The position numbers and the translations under genes were made by a program. A stretch of 64,000 bases of DNA, from assembly GCA_009667805.1 (NCBI GenBank), contig CM019064.1, forward strand, positions 73,344,400 to 73,408,399, written 5' to 3'. This document shows positions 31,501-42,136 of the stretch, one piece after another. The stretch comes from Leptobrachium leishanense (taxonomy: Eukaryota > Chordata > Amphibia > Anura > Megophryidae). The notes below the pieces were generated by a model, which saw only the letters and a program-made list of their open reading frames with translations, made no database searches and was not told the origin of the DNA. Within the stretch, counting starts at the first letter, position 1; each line of letters begins with the position of its first letter.

Positions 31501-32327
31501 CAGGGTAATTCAAAGAGATCCGAATTGCTTGAGAAAGGTAACCGAACGCTGAAAATCAGCGTTCAGTTACCTTTCTTGCCGATTCGGCTATCCAGAGAGC
31601 AGGCAATTCGCCAAATCCTGGCGAATTGCCTGCACATACGGTGCCTGTTCGAGGGCAGTGAAATCCCCATAGAGAAGCAATGCTTCGTCTATTCAGAGAA
31701 CAAAAACCAGCAGTGAAAGGTTCCCGAAATGCCCTGCCATTCGGTGGTTTCATGCGGCAGATTTATTCAGGCGAATCCCATAGGCTTCAATGTTAAAAAT
31801 ATTCCGGTTTTAATTCAATATCTAATAAACCGTTTATTAACCGTATTTTAAGCATTTTTCTGTTTTTTTTTTTAAGTTTACTTATTTTTTCTCTAACAGC
31901 CCTTTTTATGATCATTCATTGGATCGTATGTAAATTTCAGACATTTTCGCTCAGTAGTTTCTTTTCAGTGTTTCACTTTTCAAACATTCAAGGAAACTGT
32001 TTTCCTAATTTATTCACTGCCTTCGTCTGCGGTGTCGGCTTTTTCCGGACGCTGTGCTGCATGTGATCGGCTCCTGCTCGGGTTTTTCCGTGGTTTTCGC
32101 CGGGTTAATCCAGATGTTTTTGCTGGTTTTCGGCGTGCATTCACCGGTTTTTGCGGTTAGTTTTCATCGGGTTTGCGGCAGCCTTTCCCTGCAATTCGGG
32201 GGCCCTGTGGTGCTTGCTGAATACACCGCAGGGTGGCTGAAATGGGATCGACAAAACGAACCAAATTGAAGAGAACGAAAAGTCACCGAACGTGCGGTGA
32301 CTTTTCGATTCTCTTTGAATTACCCTG
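31501..32327. mobile_element. Unassigned DNA transposon family (CAGGG...CCCTG), 827 bp
   Basis: The ends CAGGGTAATTCAAAGAGATC and TCTCTTTGAATTACCCTG are inverted. CTA is duplicated at 31498-31500 and 32328-32330. Each end also has its own subterminal hairpin: AGGTAACCGAACGCTG facing CAGCGTTCAGTTACCT (31536-31574), and AAAAGTCACCG facing CGGTGACTTTT (about 32278-32305). The 890-bp copy at 57047-57936 is the same family inverted. The 3-bp duplication fits Harbinger or CACTA classes, but the termini are not diagnostic. Small frames inside are not genes. Confidence 0.8.
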
Positions 32328-33003
32328 CTAGTTAATCGTTGGTTTCTGTATATAGTTTTGAACTAGACACAAAATACATTGCTAAATAGACCGTCCTATT
32401 TATGGTTTGGGATGAAAAAATATATTTAAGCAAACTTTTATGAAAAAGTACAACTATTCAAACTGTATTTGGTAATTTTGGGTGGCTTTTGCTCACAGAC
32501 CAGGATGGGGAGTCCAGGACTGATGAAGTATGTCAATGACATACCAACCATCAGTGCTGTCACTAGGGGGGTGCAGCTCACACCAGGTGACACCACCCCC
32601 TAGAATTTTTTTTTATTTTTTTTTTGCACAAAAATATTTTACTAGGAAGGATACATTGAGAATTCTCTCATTTTCAAGTATGTCCTGGGTAGGCAAGGCC
32701 TAGGCTGAGACTTTCCAGGGGGTGGCAAAAAAAACACCACAAAAAGGGATTTTCACAGAGCACCGAAATTACGCAGACATTTCAGTGTTCTATTGTTCCC
32801 CGCACTTTGGGGAATCAAATTTCCCCAGTGAATTCACCACAGGGTCCCTGAAGTGCAGGGAATCAGCCACCGAATGCTGCCGCAAACCTGTCGCCTGCTG
32901 TTTTAAAAAGAACTACTGAATGAAAATATCTGGAATTAACAGGTGAAACTTTAAAAATTTGAATATCATGCAAAAGTTCATTTATTTCAGTAATGCAACT
33001 TAA

Positions 33004-34241
33004 CCCCTTAGTGACCGGGCGGTTTTACACAAATCCGTCTTTTAGTGACCGCTGCTGTTTTTACGTTTCTGCGCTGTTAGTGTTTAGGACAATTTTTCCT
33101 CTTACTCGTTTATTCGACCCACACATATTATACACCCTTTTTCCCGCCATTAAATGGACTTTCTAGAAATACCATTATTTCCATCATATCGAATAATTTA
33201 CTATAAAAAAAAATATGAAATATGAGGAAAAAAAATGGTAAAAACACACTTTTTCGTAATTTAATCCCCAAAATCTACAACCACCCAAAAAGACCCCGGC
33301 TAAATAGGTTCAAAATTTTGTCCCGAGACTAGAAATACCCAATTTTAACATGCGTTTGCTTTTTAACCCCTTCACTGCTGAGACAGTTCACCTATGTGCG
33401 CTGCGCTCATTCTGACCATTTTGTGCTAATTATTTTTAGATGACAGCCTAGGTCCTATTTAATTAAACTCCCCCCAGAGAAAAAAAACTTTAAAAAAAAA
33501 AAACATTTTTTTATTTTATTAAATTTTTTTATTATTTTTTTTTTATTTAATTTTTTTTAAAAAAAATTTTTAAAACCAAACCTGGTCATGTTTGGTATCA
33601 TTTGAAAGGCCATAGTCAGGCCTTTTAAATGATGGCAAATATGACCATCCAGCTGCCATGGATCGGGAGATAAAGGGATCCTTAGGATCCCCTTATCTCT
33701 ACATGGCAGCTAGAGGGTTAACTGGCCCACTGACATCCTCACACATATGGTGAGGTTGTCAGTGGGTGGGGGGGGGACCTGGAGGCTTGGCTGACATCCA
33801 AGATGTCAGCCCCCCTCCAGGTTTGAATCGCGTTTTGGCGCCAATTGGCGCCGAAAAGCGATCCGGCGGCGAAACTGTTAATGCCATACACCGCTGGAAA
33901 GGGGAGGCTCTCCCCTCTCCAGCGGTGCAAACAGCATCTCCTTAGCTTCAATGGTTGGGGAGATAGAGGGCTCCGAAGGAGCCCCCCCTCCCCTCCATTG
34001 AAACACATGGGGGCACCTTCTGATGACGTCACCACGCAGCGTGGCGACGTCATCAGCCTCGCCTGCCCATGTAAATCACATGGGCAGGCTTCCTCCCTGC
34101 CAGATCGCCGTGGGATCCGACGAGGGAGGTGAGTATCGGGCGGGAGGGGGATTTGGCGCCGCTGACGTACCCTGTACGTCCGCGGGTCTAAGGGAGACCC
34201 GAGGACAGGACGTACAGGGTACGTCAGGGGTCATTAAGGGG
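33004..34241. mobile_element. TTAA element of the hairpin-chain family, 1238 bp
   Basis: TTAA at 33000-33003 and 34242-34245 flanks CCCCTTAGTGACCGGGCGG and GGGTCATTAAGGGG. The intact right arm of the host Tc1 contains the uninterrupted sequence CAACTTAAAAGGTG (in reverse), proving TTAA as target and duplication. The right two-thirds is a chain of near-perfect hairpins, including arms 34162-34181/34208-34227, 34021-34055, 34061-34089 and 33890-33925. An internal TTAACCCCTTCACTGCTGAG at 33362 matches the end of another TTAA element, suggesting a composite. A/T-only low complexity lies at 33480-33575. Confidence 0.85.
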
Positions 34242-34509
34242 TTAAAAGGTGAAATGAATATATGTGGTAGACTCATTACATGCAAAGCAAGATAGTTCAA
34301 GCCGTGATTTGTCATAATTATGAGGATTATGGTTTACAGCTCATGAAAACCCCAAATCCACAATCTTCGAAAATTAGAATATTGTGAAAAGGTGCAAAAT
34401 TCTAGGCTCAAAGTGTCCCATTCTAATCAGCTAATTAAGCCATAACACCTGCAAAGGGTTCCTGAACCTTTAAATGGTCTCTCAGTCTGGTTCAGTAGGA
34501 ATCACAATC

Positions 34510-35551
34510 ATGGGAAAGACTGCTGACCTGACAGTTGTGCAGAAAACCATCATTGACCCCCTCCATAAGGAGGGAAAGCCTCAAAAGCTAATTGCAAAAG
34601 AAGTTGGATGTTCCCAAAGTGCTGTATCAAAGCACATTAATAGAAAGTTATGTGGAAGAAAAAGGTGCACAAGCAGCAGGAATGACTGCAGCCTGGAGAG
34701 GATTGCCAGGAAAAAGCCATTTGAAAGTGTTGGGGACTTTCACAAGGAGAGGACTGAGGCTGGAGTCAGTGCATCAAGGGCCACCACACACAGACGGATC
34801 CTGGACATGGGCTTCAAATGTCGTATTCCTCTTGTCAAGCCGCTCCTAAACAACAAACAACATCAGAAGCGTCTTACCTAGGCTAAAGAAAAACACACCT
34901 GGTCTGTTGCTCAGTGGCTCCAAAGTCCTCTTTTCTGATGAGAGCAACATTTGCATTTCATTTGGAAACCAAGGAGCCAGAGTATGGAGGAAGAATGGAG
35001 AGGCACACACTGCAAGATGCTTGCAGTCCAGTGTGAAGTTTCCACAGTCTGTGTTGATTTGGGGAGCCATGTCATCTGCTGGTGTTGGTCCACTGTGCTT
35101 CATTAAGTCCAGGGTCAACGCAGCCGTCTACCAGGAGATTTTGGAGCACTTCATGCTTCCTTCCGCAGTCGAGCTTTATGGGGATGCTGACTTCATTTTC
35201 CAGCAGGACTTGGCACCTGCCCACACTGCCAAAAGCACAAAAACCTGGTTCAATGACCGTGGGATTACTGTGCTTGATTGGCCAGCAAACACGCCTGACT
35301 TGAACTCCATAGAGAATCTATGGAGCATTGCCAAGAGAAAGATGAGAGACATGAGACCGAACAATGCAGAAGAGCTGAAGGCCGCTATTGAAGCATCCAG
35401 GTCTTCCATAACACCTCAACAGTGCCACAGGCTGATAGCTTCCATGCCACATTGCCGCATTGAGGCAGGAATTGCTGCAAACCAAGTACATCTGCAGCTT
35501 ATACTTTTCAGAAATCCGATATTGTTCTATGTACAATCCTTGTTTTATTGA
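34510..35551 (+). pseudogene. Tc1-like transposase, one stop and one frameshift
   Basis: Starts MGKTADLTVVQKTIIDPLHK. A first helix-turn-helix spans about residues 10-50 (IAKEVGCSQSAVSKHINRK), and a second DNA-binding segment follows, with RRILDMGFKCRIPLVKPLL. A TAG lies at 34879-34881 where the family has an ordinary codon, and a one-base frame change near 34910 precedes KVLFSDESNICISFG. Catalytic positions remain: Asp in LFSDESN, Asp in IFQQDLAPAHTAKS, Glu in NSIENLWSIAKRK. The C-terminus reads through into a hydrophobic tail ending at 35551. Only two lesions separate it from an open frame, so it is a relatively young or low-divergence copy. Confidence 0.9.
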
Positions 35552-36302
35552 TTGCATGTAATATTCTCATTTTCTGAGATTGTTGATTTGGGGGTTTCAA
35601 TTCATGAGCTGTAATCAGAATTATCACAATTATGACAAATCACAGCTTGAACTATCTTGCTTTGCATGTAATGAGTCTCATATATTACTTTCACCTTTTA
35701 AGTTGCATTACTGAAATAAATCAACTTTTGCACCATATTCATATTTTTCGAGTTTCACCTGTAAGTTCTGATGAATGATAATTAAAAGGTCTGTTACAGA
35801 AAAAAGAAAAATTGCTATTAGAAAAAAAAAATGTTTGTTTTTTTTAAAAAATGCCTAAAAGATACAAAAAAAATCAATAAATAAAGAGATTTTTTACTAT
35901 GTATTAAAGGAATAAACGGTTTATTTTTAACATTGAAACCTATGGTGTTCGTTCGCCCTGTATAAACCTGCCAAATGAAAACACCGGACATCAGGACATT
36001 TCTTTGCTGTTCAGTGTCTCTGAACAGATTAACCATTACTTCTCTATGGGGACTTTCACTGCCTTCGAACAGGCACCGTACTTGCTGTCAGTTTGCCAAA
36101 ATTTGTGTGTGAGCATATCACAGAGCTCCACAGCAATAAACCTCACAGTAATGTGCACCGTCTATTATGAGCAGTGTTATATGGGAGCACTGATTTATGA
36201 GTAAAAGTAGTTAAAAAAAAAACCTGTAAAACTCGGGGGGGGGGGTCACCATAAGTTACCGCACCGGGTGACACCAACCCTAGTGACGCCACTGCCAACC
36301 AT

Positions 36303-37092
36303 CAAAAGGGAGCAAACTACCTTTTTAAAAGTACAAGTTTGACTTTTCTCTCTTCATTTCTGTTATCCATGCACTAATCCTCTGAGTTTCTACGTTAATG
36401 TGCAGAGTGTTTTTTTTTTTGTTCAGACATTATAGGATAATGATGGTGATCTAAAGTTAATCTTTACTGTCCCGAAGTACTGTACACATTTTTATTCTGT
36501 GACTATTGCTTGTGTGAAATGGAAAATCTTGGACATCATGATGTAAATTATCTTCAACTGTCCTTGTCATTCTATTAAATTTTAGCGCATTCCTCTTAAG
36601 TTAATATTTCTTGCCATCCTTTTAATTAAATGGTATGCAATCCTTGCTTATACAGCTTGTGCCTGGTTTTAAACTGTATAACTCCATTCTGTTCCAGTGC
36701 ACATGCCGTGCTCCTTAACCAGTCAGTATATAATTTATTTAGTTCAGTTTAAGAAGCATTAATGTTGAATGTCACTTTCTGGACACGTTTTTAGGGAATA
36801 ATTTTCTTATACTATTTTATTAGAAATAGTTCTTTGCATTAGGATTAAATAATTGTATTTAAACCTAGTGCTTTCTATAAAATTATACCTGTAGTACAAG
36901 TTAAGAAAGCTGTAATTTCATGTCTTTTCATTCTATGATTAGGTTATCATTTTAGAAAATACTTTTTGTTTTCATCATAAAATCTGGTGTAAAATGACCA
37001 CGCTACTACAGTATTGCAACAAACTGTTTTAGCAACAGAATGCAGTATAACAATCCATGCCCCTTCCCATTGAATATACCCGATTCACATGA
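36303..37092. other. No feature recognised
   Basis: About 800 bp of AT-rich, apparently unique sequence with no recognised repeat or gene. Confidence 0.4.
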
Positions 37093-37100
37093 TTGTGGAG

Positions 37101-37648
37101 CAGGGACGTGCGGTGAGGTCAGTGGCTGGTGAGGTCAATGGCTGGTGAGGCACTGGTTAGTATCAGAGCCAGATATACACAGATATGAACTAACTTTCTA
37201 TGCTTTGTGTTTAGCTGTAAATTATCTTTTACTCATTTGCTGTACCCACACATATTATATATAAATTTTACTTGACATTAAAGGGACTTTCTAAAGATAC
37301 CATTATTTTCATCATATCTTGTATTTTACTGTAAATTTGTTTTTAAATCTGATAGAAAAACTGTTTTTCTGTGCCTGTCATACTCTGTATCCACCACTAG
37401 AGAGAGCAGAGGGAGTTGCCTGGGCCCCTTCCTGTCAGAGGCCAGCCTCCAATGCAGGCGGTTTTTTGAATGGCTTGGACCAATGGTGCTTTCCCGTGTG
37501 GAAATCGCGTAGGCTGTAAAAATAATGTGCGCACTGTGCACAGAGGAAGAGGACATAGCCAACAGCATGGGAGTGCGGAGCAGGTGAGTTTATTATTTTA
37601 ACGCTTAATGGCAAGTGAGGTCCTGCCTACCCTGACGGCACATCCCTG
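37101..37648. mobile_element. hAT-type MITE, 548 bp
   Basis: The ends CAGGGACGTGCGGTGAGG and CTGACGGCACATCCCTG are inverted. Flanks TTGTGGAG (37093-37100) and CTGTGGAG (37649-37656) agree at 7 of 8. Positions 37200-37330 resemble the left part of the TTAA element at 33004 (CCACACATATTATA, GGACTTTCTA, ACCATTATTTTCATCATATC), so it has captured or been invaded by that family. Confidence 0.75.
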
Positions 37649-37731
37649 CTGTGGAGGCAGAAGGGAGACTTTGACATGTATCCCTCTCTTTTCCTTCTTT
37701 AAGTCCCTACAACCAATGAATGGGTTATTAA

Positions 37732-38942
37732 CCACTTGGATGCTGAGGACGCGCTCAGCGCGTCCTCAGCATTCCCGCTGGTATGCGGAGGATGCGCTGA
37801 GCGCGTCCTCCCATTGGGGTCAGCGTTCGGCCGGGTTCCGGCCGATCGCTGGCCCCCCCGGTGCGGGCTGACATCCTCGATGTCAGCCCGGCATCCGGGA
37901 CCACAGCCGCCGGAATTAGGTGTCATCGCGGCAGCGCGATGACACCTAATTCAGGCGCCCCCCCCCGCATGTGCGGAGGAGGCGCCTGAAAGGGAGGGGG
38001 GAGGTCCTTCGGACCTCTCTCCCTCCCGATCGGCGGCTCTGCGGGGGTTAACCCAGGCATCATTTGGAAGGGCACAGCCTGCCCTTCCAAATGATGCCTG
38101 GCATTAACCCCTGGGGAGCTGGATCGCGAATCGGCGCTGAAAAGCGCCGGTTCGCGATCCTTTCCCGGAGCTGGCCGACATCTTGGATGTCGGCCAAGCC
38201 TCCGGGAACTCCCCCTGAGGACTGGCGTCATCGTGCGTAGCACGATGACGCCAGTCCTAGACTTAACCCTTAACTGCCACCAACAGTGGAGATAGGGAGT
38301 TCCAATGAACTCCCTATCTCCCGATCCGTGGCAGCTAGGGGCAGAGCATGGCCGTTCCAACGATACCAAACATGAAAGTGAAAAATGTTGTAAAAAAATA
38401 AATAAATGAAAAATAAAAATAAAAAAAAAATTAAAAAATAAATTATAAAAAAAAAAAAAAACACTTTTTTTTAATTTTTTTTGGTTTGTTAATGCAGCAA
38501 TATTGTTCCCATTTCAATTATAATGTGAACAATGATGCTGCACTACCGATTTTTGTATGCGGTGCGTTTGTTAAAAATAGTGTAATTTACCCCAAAAAAA
38601 AGTAACGAGACCCCATCTCTAATTTTTTTAACAAACGCACCCCATACAAAATATAACCGCAATTGCTCGCATGTTAAAATGTGAAAAAAAACACTTTACA
38701 CATTGTAAATTATTGAAAATACATATTTTATTGCATTTTTTGTTATAATATACAGACATGACATAACGTATACATATAATAATGACATATTATGAATCTA
38801 CCGAGTCTGACGGAAAGAACGATATATAATATGTCTGGGTCATATACTAAAATAAGCCTTCAAAACACGTTTAAACATGATGAGCAAAACCGGTAAAAAT
38901 GACCTCAGCACAGGGGCGGGAAAAGCCTCAGCAGCGAAAGGG
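37732..38942. mobile_element. TTAA element made of serial perfect hairpins, 1211 bp
   Basis: It lies between TTAA 37728-37731 and TTAA 38943-38946. The first 600 bp is a chain of hairpins: 37742-37770; 37864-37888; arms 37913-37930/37935-37952 (18 bp perfect); arms 38053-38074/38080-38101 (22 bp perfect); 38121-38160; arms 38218-38236/38240-38258 (19 bp perfect, 3-bp loop); and about 38288-38320. An A/T-rich stretch follows (38395-38490). Several hairpins, such as GCTGACATCnnnGATGTCAGC, also occur in the 33004-34241 copy. The 148-codon minus frame at 37923-38369 comes from the hairpins and is not a gene. Confidence 0.8.
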
Positions 38943-38946
38943 TTAA

Positions 38947-39395
38947 CCCCTTCGCTATCGTGATTGAGATAACTCGGGTCTTCAAAAGCACCATCAGGTT
39001 CCCAATATTGAGTTATCTTGATCTGCAGCTGAGCAGGGCAAAATCAAATGAAATGTGTTTGCTTTTGGGCTCCAGAAGGTGCTCCCAAGGTTTAATAAAC
39101 CCTCTGGACAATGTGCTAAAACTGTTTAAAATTGTCTAAGGAATGTCCTTATATATCGGGCCTTCTCCAGACGATACATGTAGCAACGGGCTGTAGATCT
39201 ATCTGCAGTAACTCCATTTGGCCAGTTGATGGCACATCTGCCAGCCAAATAGGTTATTACAGAAAGAAATACATTCGGAATAGTCCCAAATATTTCTTAC
39301 TGTATAAATAATTAAAATAATTTTTTTAAAAAAACTCTAGTTCCTGATACTGTGGTTTTCTTTTGAGAAAATTACTTGTAGTGAAATGAGTAAAG
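38947..39395 (+). mobile_element. TTAA-2 family element abutting the previous one
   Basis: It starts CCCCTTCGCTATCGTG directly after the TTAA at 38943-38946 that also ends the preceding element. It shares CAATATTGAGTTATCTTGAT, GGGCTCCAGAAGGTGC, TGTGCTAAAACTGTTT and CAAATAGGTTATTACAG with the other TTAA-2 copies. The right end (CTTGTAGTGAAATGAG) is decayed and has no TTAA. Confidence 0.65.
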
Positions 39396-40109
39396 GACAT
39401 TGTCATGTCCGCCCCATCCTTACTGGAGACCCCAATACGGTGCTTATGGGTGGGGACTGGGGGGCAATGAGAGAATCTTCCTGTTCATAGTTTAGTCAAA
39501 GCTAATGACCTCAGTGGGAAAATATAGCTCATTCTGTAATTTGGTTCATCCAAAATTAATTTCACTGAGAAAATTTGGATGAACTGAATCACAGCATGAA
39601 CTACATTCAGTTCATCTACATCTCCTGTTGTTTTCGGACAGAGCTGTTTAGATTAACAGGTTTTTTTAGCTGCACACAAGTCTAGTATACAATTTATATA
39701 AATATAGAATTTATAAATGAGAATTTCAACCACATATGTTTACAATCCTTCATTACACCCAAAATTGGAATTTACCAGTTTATAGGATGCAAAACGCGAT
39801 TACTGGGACTTAATTTAGGCCAAACATTCTCCACAAGTTCTGCCTATACTATGAAATTGAGCATCACAGTCCATGTAAAGGTGGCTATGAATGCATATAA
39901 ACTAAAATATTTATTTATTTATAAAGTATTTTACCAGGAAGGATACATTGAGATTTCTCTTGTTTTCGAGTATGTCCTGGGTATACATGTTTACATAATT
40001 TCAATAAAGAATCAGAATCCAAACAGTTTAAAGGATATAAACATTAACTCCCTAGCTTAATATGGGGATTTGGTCACATATGGCTGTGTAGTGTTAGTCA
40101 TTAAGTAGT
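39396..40109. other. No gene; short hairpin and reverse repeat tail
   Basis: A modest hairpin (GGTTCATCCAAAATT facing AATTTGGATGAACT-like sequence) lies at about 39541-39584. A reverse copy of the GAACCCAGGACATACTTGAA repeat tail lies at about 39905-39985. Confidence 0.5.
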
Positions 40110-40113
40110 TTAA

Positions 40114-40389
40114 CCCTTTCACGCTGGCAGGTGGTGCCTGGCGGGAGGTCTTGAACGCCGGCTGGTGTGTACAAGTACACCCTGGTAGCCGGCTGCTGCC
40201 GGGGGCCCTTTCTTTAGCCAGCCTATGCAGCAGACGCACAGTGCATTTCATTGGCTGCTGGGGAGGGCACGAAGCAGCGAATGGCACACAGCGTGCACCA
40301 GCTAGTGGGTGGGGCTAGAGGAGGCCTATAGACGCTAGGGCGTACTATGCCCCCTTCAGTGTTCAGCCCCACCCCGCAGCGGCAATGAG
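40114..40389. mobile_element. TTAA-flanked (piggyBac-like) MITE, 276 bp
   Basis: TTAA at 40110-40113 and 40390-40393. It begins CCCTTTCACGC and ends GCAATGAG. GC-rich, with a GTGTACAAGTACA block shared with 4811-5123. No coding capacity. Confidence 0.55.
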
Positions 40390-40899
40390 TTAAAGTTAGG
40401 TCTGGAATTACATGTGAAGGAACATATTAAATGGGCTGAATTAATCTATCATACAGGCAGCTCAAGACCTGTTACTGCACATAGTGTATATATACTATTA
40501 TAATTTTCCAGTATATTTCTAAATTAATTTCAAAAATAGTACTAAGGTCATATACAGTCAGGTCCAGAAATATTGGGACATCGACAAAATTCTAACATCT
40601 TTGGCTCTATACACCACCACAATGGAGTTGGAATGAAACAAACACAATGTGCTTTTACTGCAAAACCGTCAGCTTTAATTTGAGAGTATGTACATCCAAC
40701 TCAGGTGAACGGTGTAGGACTTACAGAGAGTTTGCAGATGTGCCTCTCACTTGTTAAGGGACCAAAAGTAATGGGACAATTGGCTTCTCAGCTGTTCTAT
40801 TGCCAGGTGTGTGATATTCCCTTATTACCTCAATTACAATGTGCAGATAAAAGGCCCAGAGCTATTTGCATTTGGAATCTGTTGCTGTCAACTCTCAAG

Positions 40900-41925
40900 A
40901 TGAGATCACTATCAGTGAAGCAAGCCATCATTAGACTGAAGAAACAAAACAAACCCATCAGAGAGATAGCAAGAACATTAGGCGTGGCCAAAACAACTGT
41001 TTGGAACATTCTCAAAAAGAAGGAATGCACCGTGGAGCTCAGCAACACCAAAAGACCCGGGAGACAACCGAAAACAACTGTGGTGGATGCCCGAAGAATT
41101 CTTTCCCTGGTGAAGAAAACACCCTTCACAACAGTTGGCCAGATCAAGAACACTCTCCAGGAGGTAGGTGTATGTGTGTCAAAGTCAACAATCAAGAGAA
41201 GACTTCACCAGAGTGAATACAGAGGGTTCACCACAAGATGTAAACCATTGGTGAGCCTCAAAAACAGGAAGGCCAGATTAGAGTTTGCCAAACAACACCT
41301 AACAAAGCCTTCACAGTTCTGGAACAAGATCCTATGGACAGATGAGACCAAGATCAACTTGTACCAGAGTGATGGGAAGAGAAGAGTATGGAGAAGGAAA
41401 GGAACTGCTCATGATCCTAAGCATACCACCTCATCAGTGAAGCATGGTGGTGGTAGTGTTATGGCGTGGGCATGTTTGGCTGCCAATGGAACTGGTTTTC
41501 TTGTATTTATTGATGATGTGACTGCTGACAAAAGCAGCAGGATGAATTCTGAAGTGTTTCGGGCAATATTATCTGCTCACATTCAGCCAAATGCTGCAGA
41601 ACTCATTGGACGGCGCTTCACAGTGCAGATGGACAATGACCCAAAGCATACTGCAAAAGCAGCCAAAGAGTTTTTGAAGGGACAGAAGTGGAATGTTATG
41701 CAATGGCCAAGTCAATCACCTGACCTGAATCCCATTGAGCATGCATTTCACTTGCTGAAGACAAAACTGAAGGGAAAATGCCCCAAGAACAAGCAGGAAC
41801 TGAAGACAGTTGCAGTAGAGGCCTGGCAGAGCATCACCAGGGATGAAACCCAGTGTCTGGTGATGTCTATGCGTTCCAGACTTCAGTCTGTGATTGACTG
41901 CAAAGGAATTGCAACCATGTATTAA
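40900..41925 (+). CDS. Tc1-like DD34E transposase, full length and open
   Basis: This cut-and-paste transposase would bind the element's inverted ends and move it between TA sites. The start MRSLSVKQAIIRLKKQ is chosen because the protein begins there with the first helix-turn-helix (IREIARTLGVAKTTVWNIL, about residues 20-45). The frame stays open upstream to 40705 only through leader and inverted repeat. A GRQPK linker and a second helix-turn-helix (about residues 75-105) follow. Catalytic residues are Asp in ILWTDETKINLYQ, Asp in VQMDNDPKHTAKA and Glu in DLNPIEHAFHLL. A glycine-rich KHGGGSVMAW box lies between the first two. Length is 341 residues, matching the family, with no stop or frameshift. 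Activity is unknown. The right inverted repeat carries a LINE insert, so this copy would transpose poorly even if the protein works. Confidence 0.9.
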   Translation: MRSLSVKQAIIRLKKQNKPIREIARTLGVAKTTVWNILKKKECTVELSNTKRPGRQPKTTVVDARRILSLVKKTPFTTVGQIKNTLQEVGVCVSKSTIKRRLHQSEYRGFTTRCKPLVSLKNRKARLEFAKQHLTKPSQFWNKILWTDETKINLYQSDGKRRVWRRKGTAHDPKHTTSSVKHGGGSVMAWACLAANGTGFLVFIDDVTADKSSRMNSEVFRAILSAHIQPNAAELIGRRFTVQMDNDPKHTAKAAKEFLKGQKWNVMQWPSQSPDLNPIEHAFHLLKTKLKGKCPKNKQELKTVAVEAWQSITRDETQCLVMSMRSRLQSVIDCKGIATMY

Positions 41926-42136
41926 GAAGGGAAAGTTTGATTTATGATTATTATTCTGTCCCATTGCTTTTGGTCCCTTAACAAGTGGGAGGCACATCTG
42001 CAAACTGCTGTAAGTCCTACACCGTTCACCTGAGTTGGAGGTACATACCCTCAAATTAAAGCTGGCAGTCTGCAGTTAAAGCACATTGTGTTTGTTTCAT
42101 TCCAACTGCATTGTGGTGGTGTATAGAGCCGAAGAT

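Larger units (their letters stand above)
32939..35762 (+). mobile_element. Tc1-like transposon interrupted by a TTAA element
   Basis: The ends ACAGGTGAAACTTTAAAAAT and TTTCGAGTTTCACCTGT are inverted. Long internal inverted similarity includes CAGTAATGCAACTTAA facing TTAAGTTGCATTACTG. Flanking bases are consistent with a TA target, with the left TA exact and the right shifted by one base. The transposase lies at 34510-35551. The left inverted repeat is cut at its own TTAA by the insert at 33004-34241. Confidence 0.9.
32745..36130. mobile_element. Core related to the CAGGG-type family, interrupted by Tc1
   Basis: The flanks of the Tc1 insert line up with 57165-57800 in order: CACCACAGGGTCCC, GAAAATRTCTG, a GATGAATGATAAT-like block, AAAAGGTCTGTTACA, AATAAAGAGA, AACGGTTTATT and CGAACAGGCACCGTA. 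The diagnostic CAGGG ends are not present here, so this is either an older degenerate copy or the shared internal sequence of a hAT derivative. Confidence 0.55.
32552..36294. mobile_element. hAT-type element acting as host for a deep nest
   Basis: The left end CAGTGCTGTCACTAGGG and right end CCCTAGTGACGCCACTG are inverted, and GGTGACACCA appears near both ends. An exact 8-bp duplication, CCAACCAT, lies at 32544-32551 and 36295-36302. The interior holds a repeat-tail fragment (about 32635-32695, reverse) and a core related to the CAGGG family (about 32745-32938 and 35763-36130). That core is split by a Tc1 element (32939-35762), which is itself split by a TTAA element (33004-34241). Confidence 0.9.

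Noticed and set aside
37923..38369. 148-codon minus-strand frame in GC-rich sequence
   Set aside because: It lies inside the hairpin-chain TTAA element and its residues simply follow the inverted repeats.
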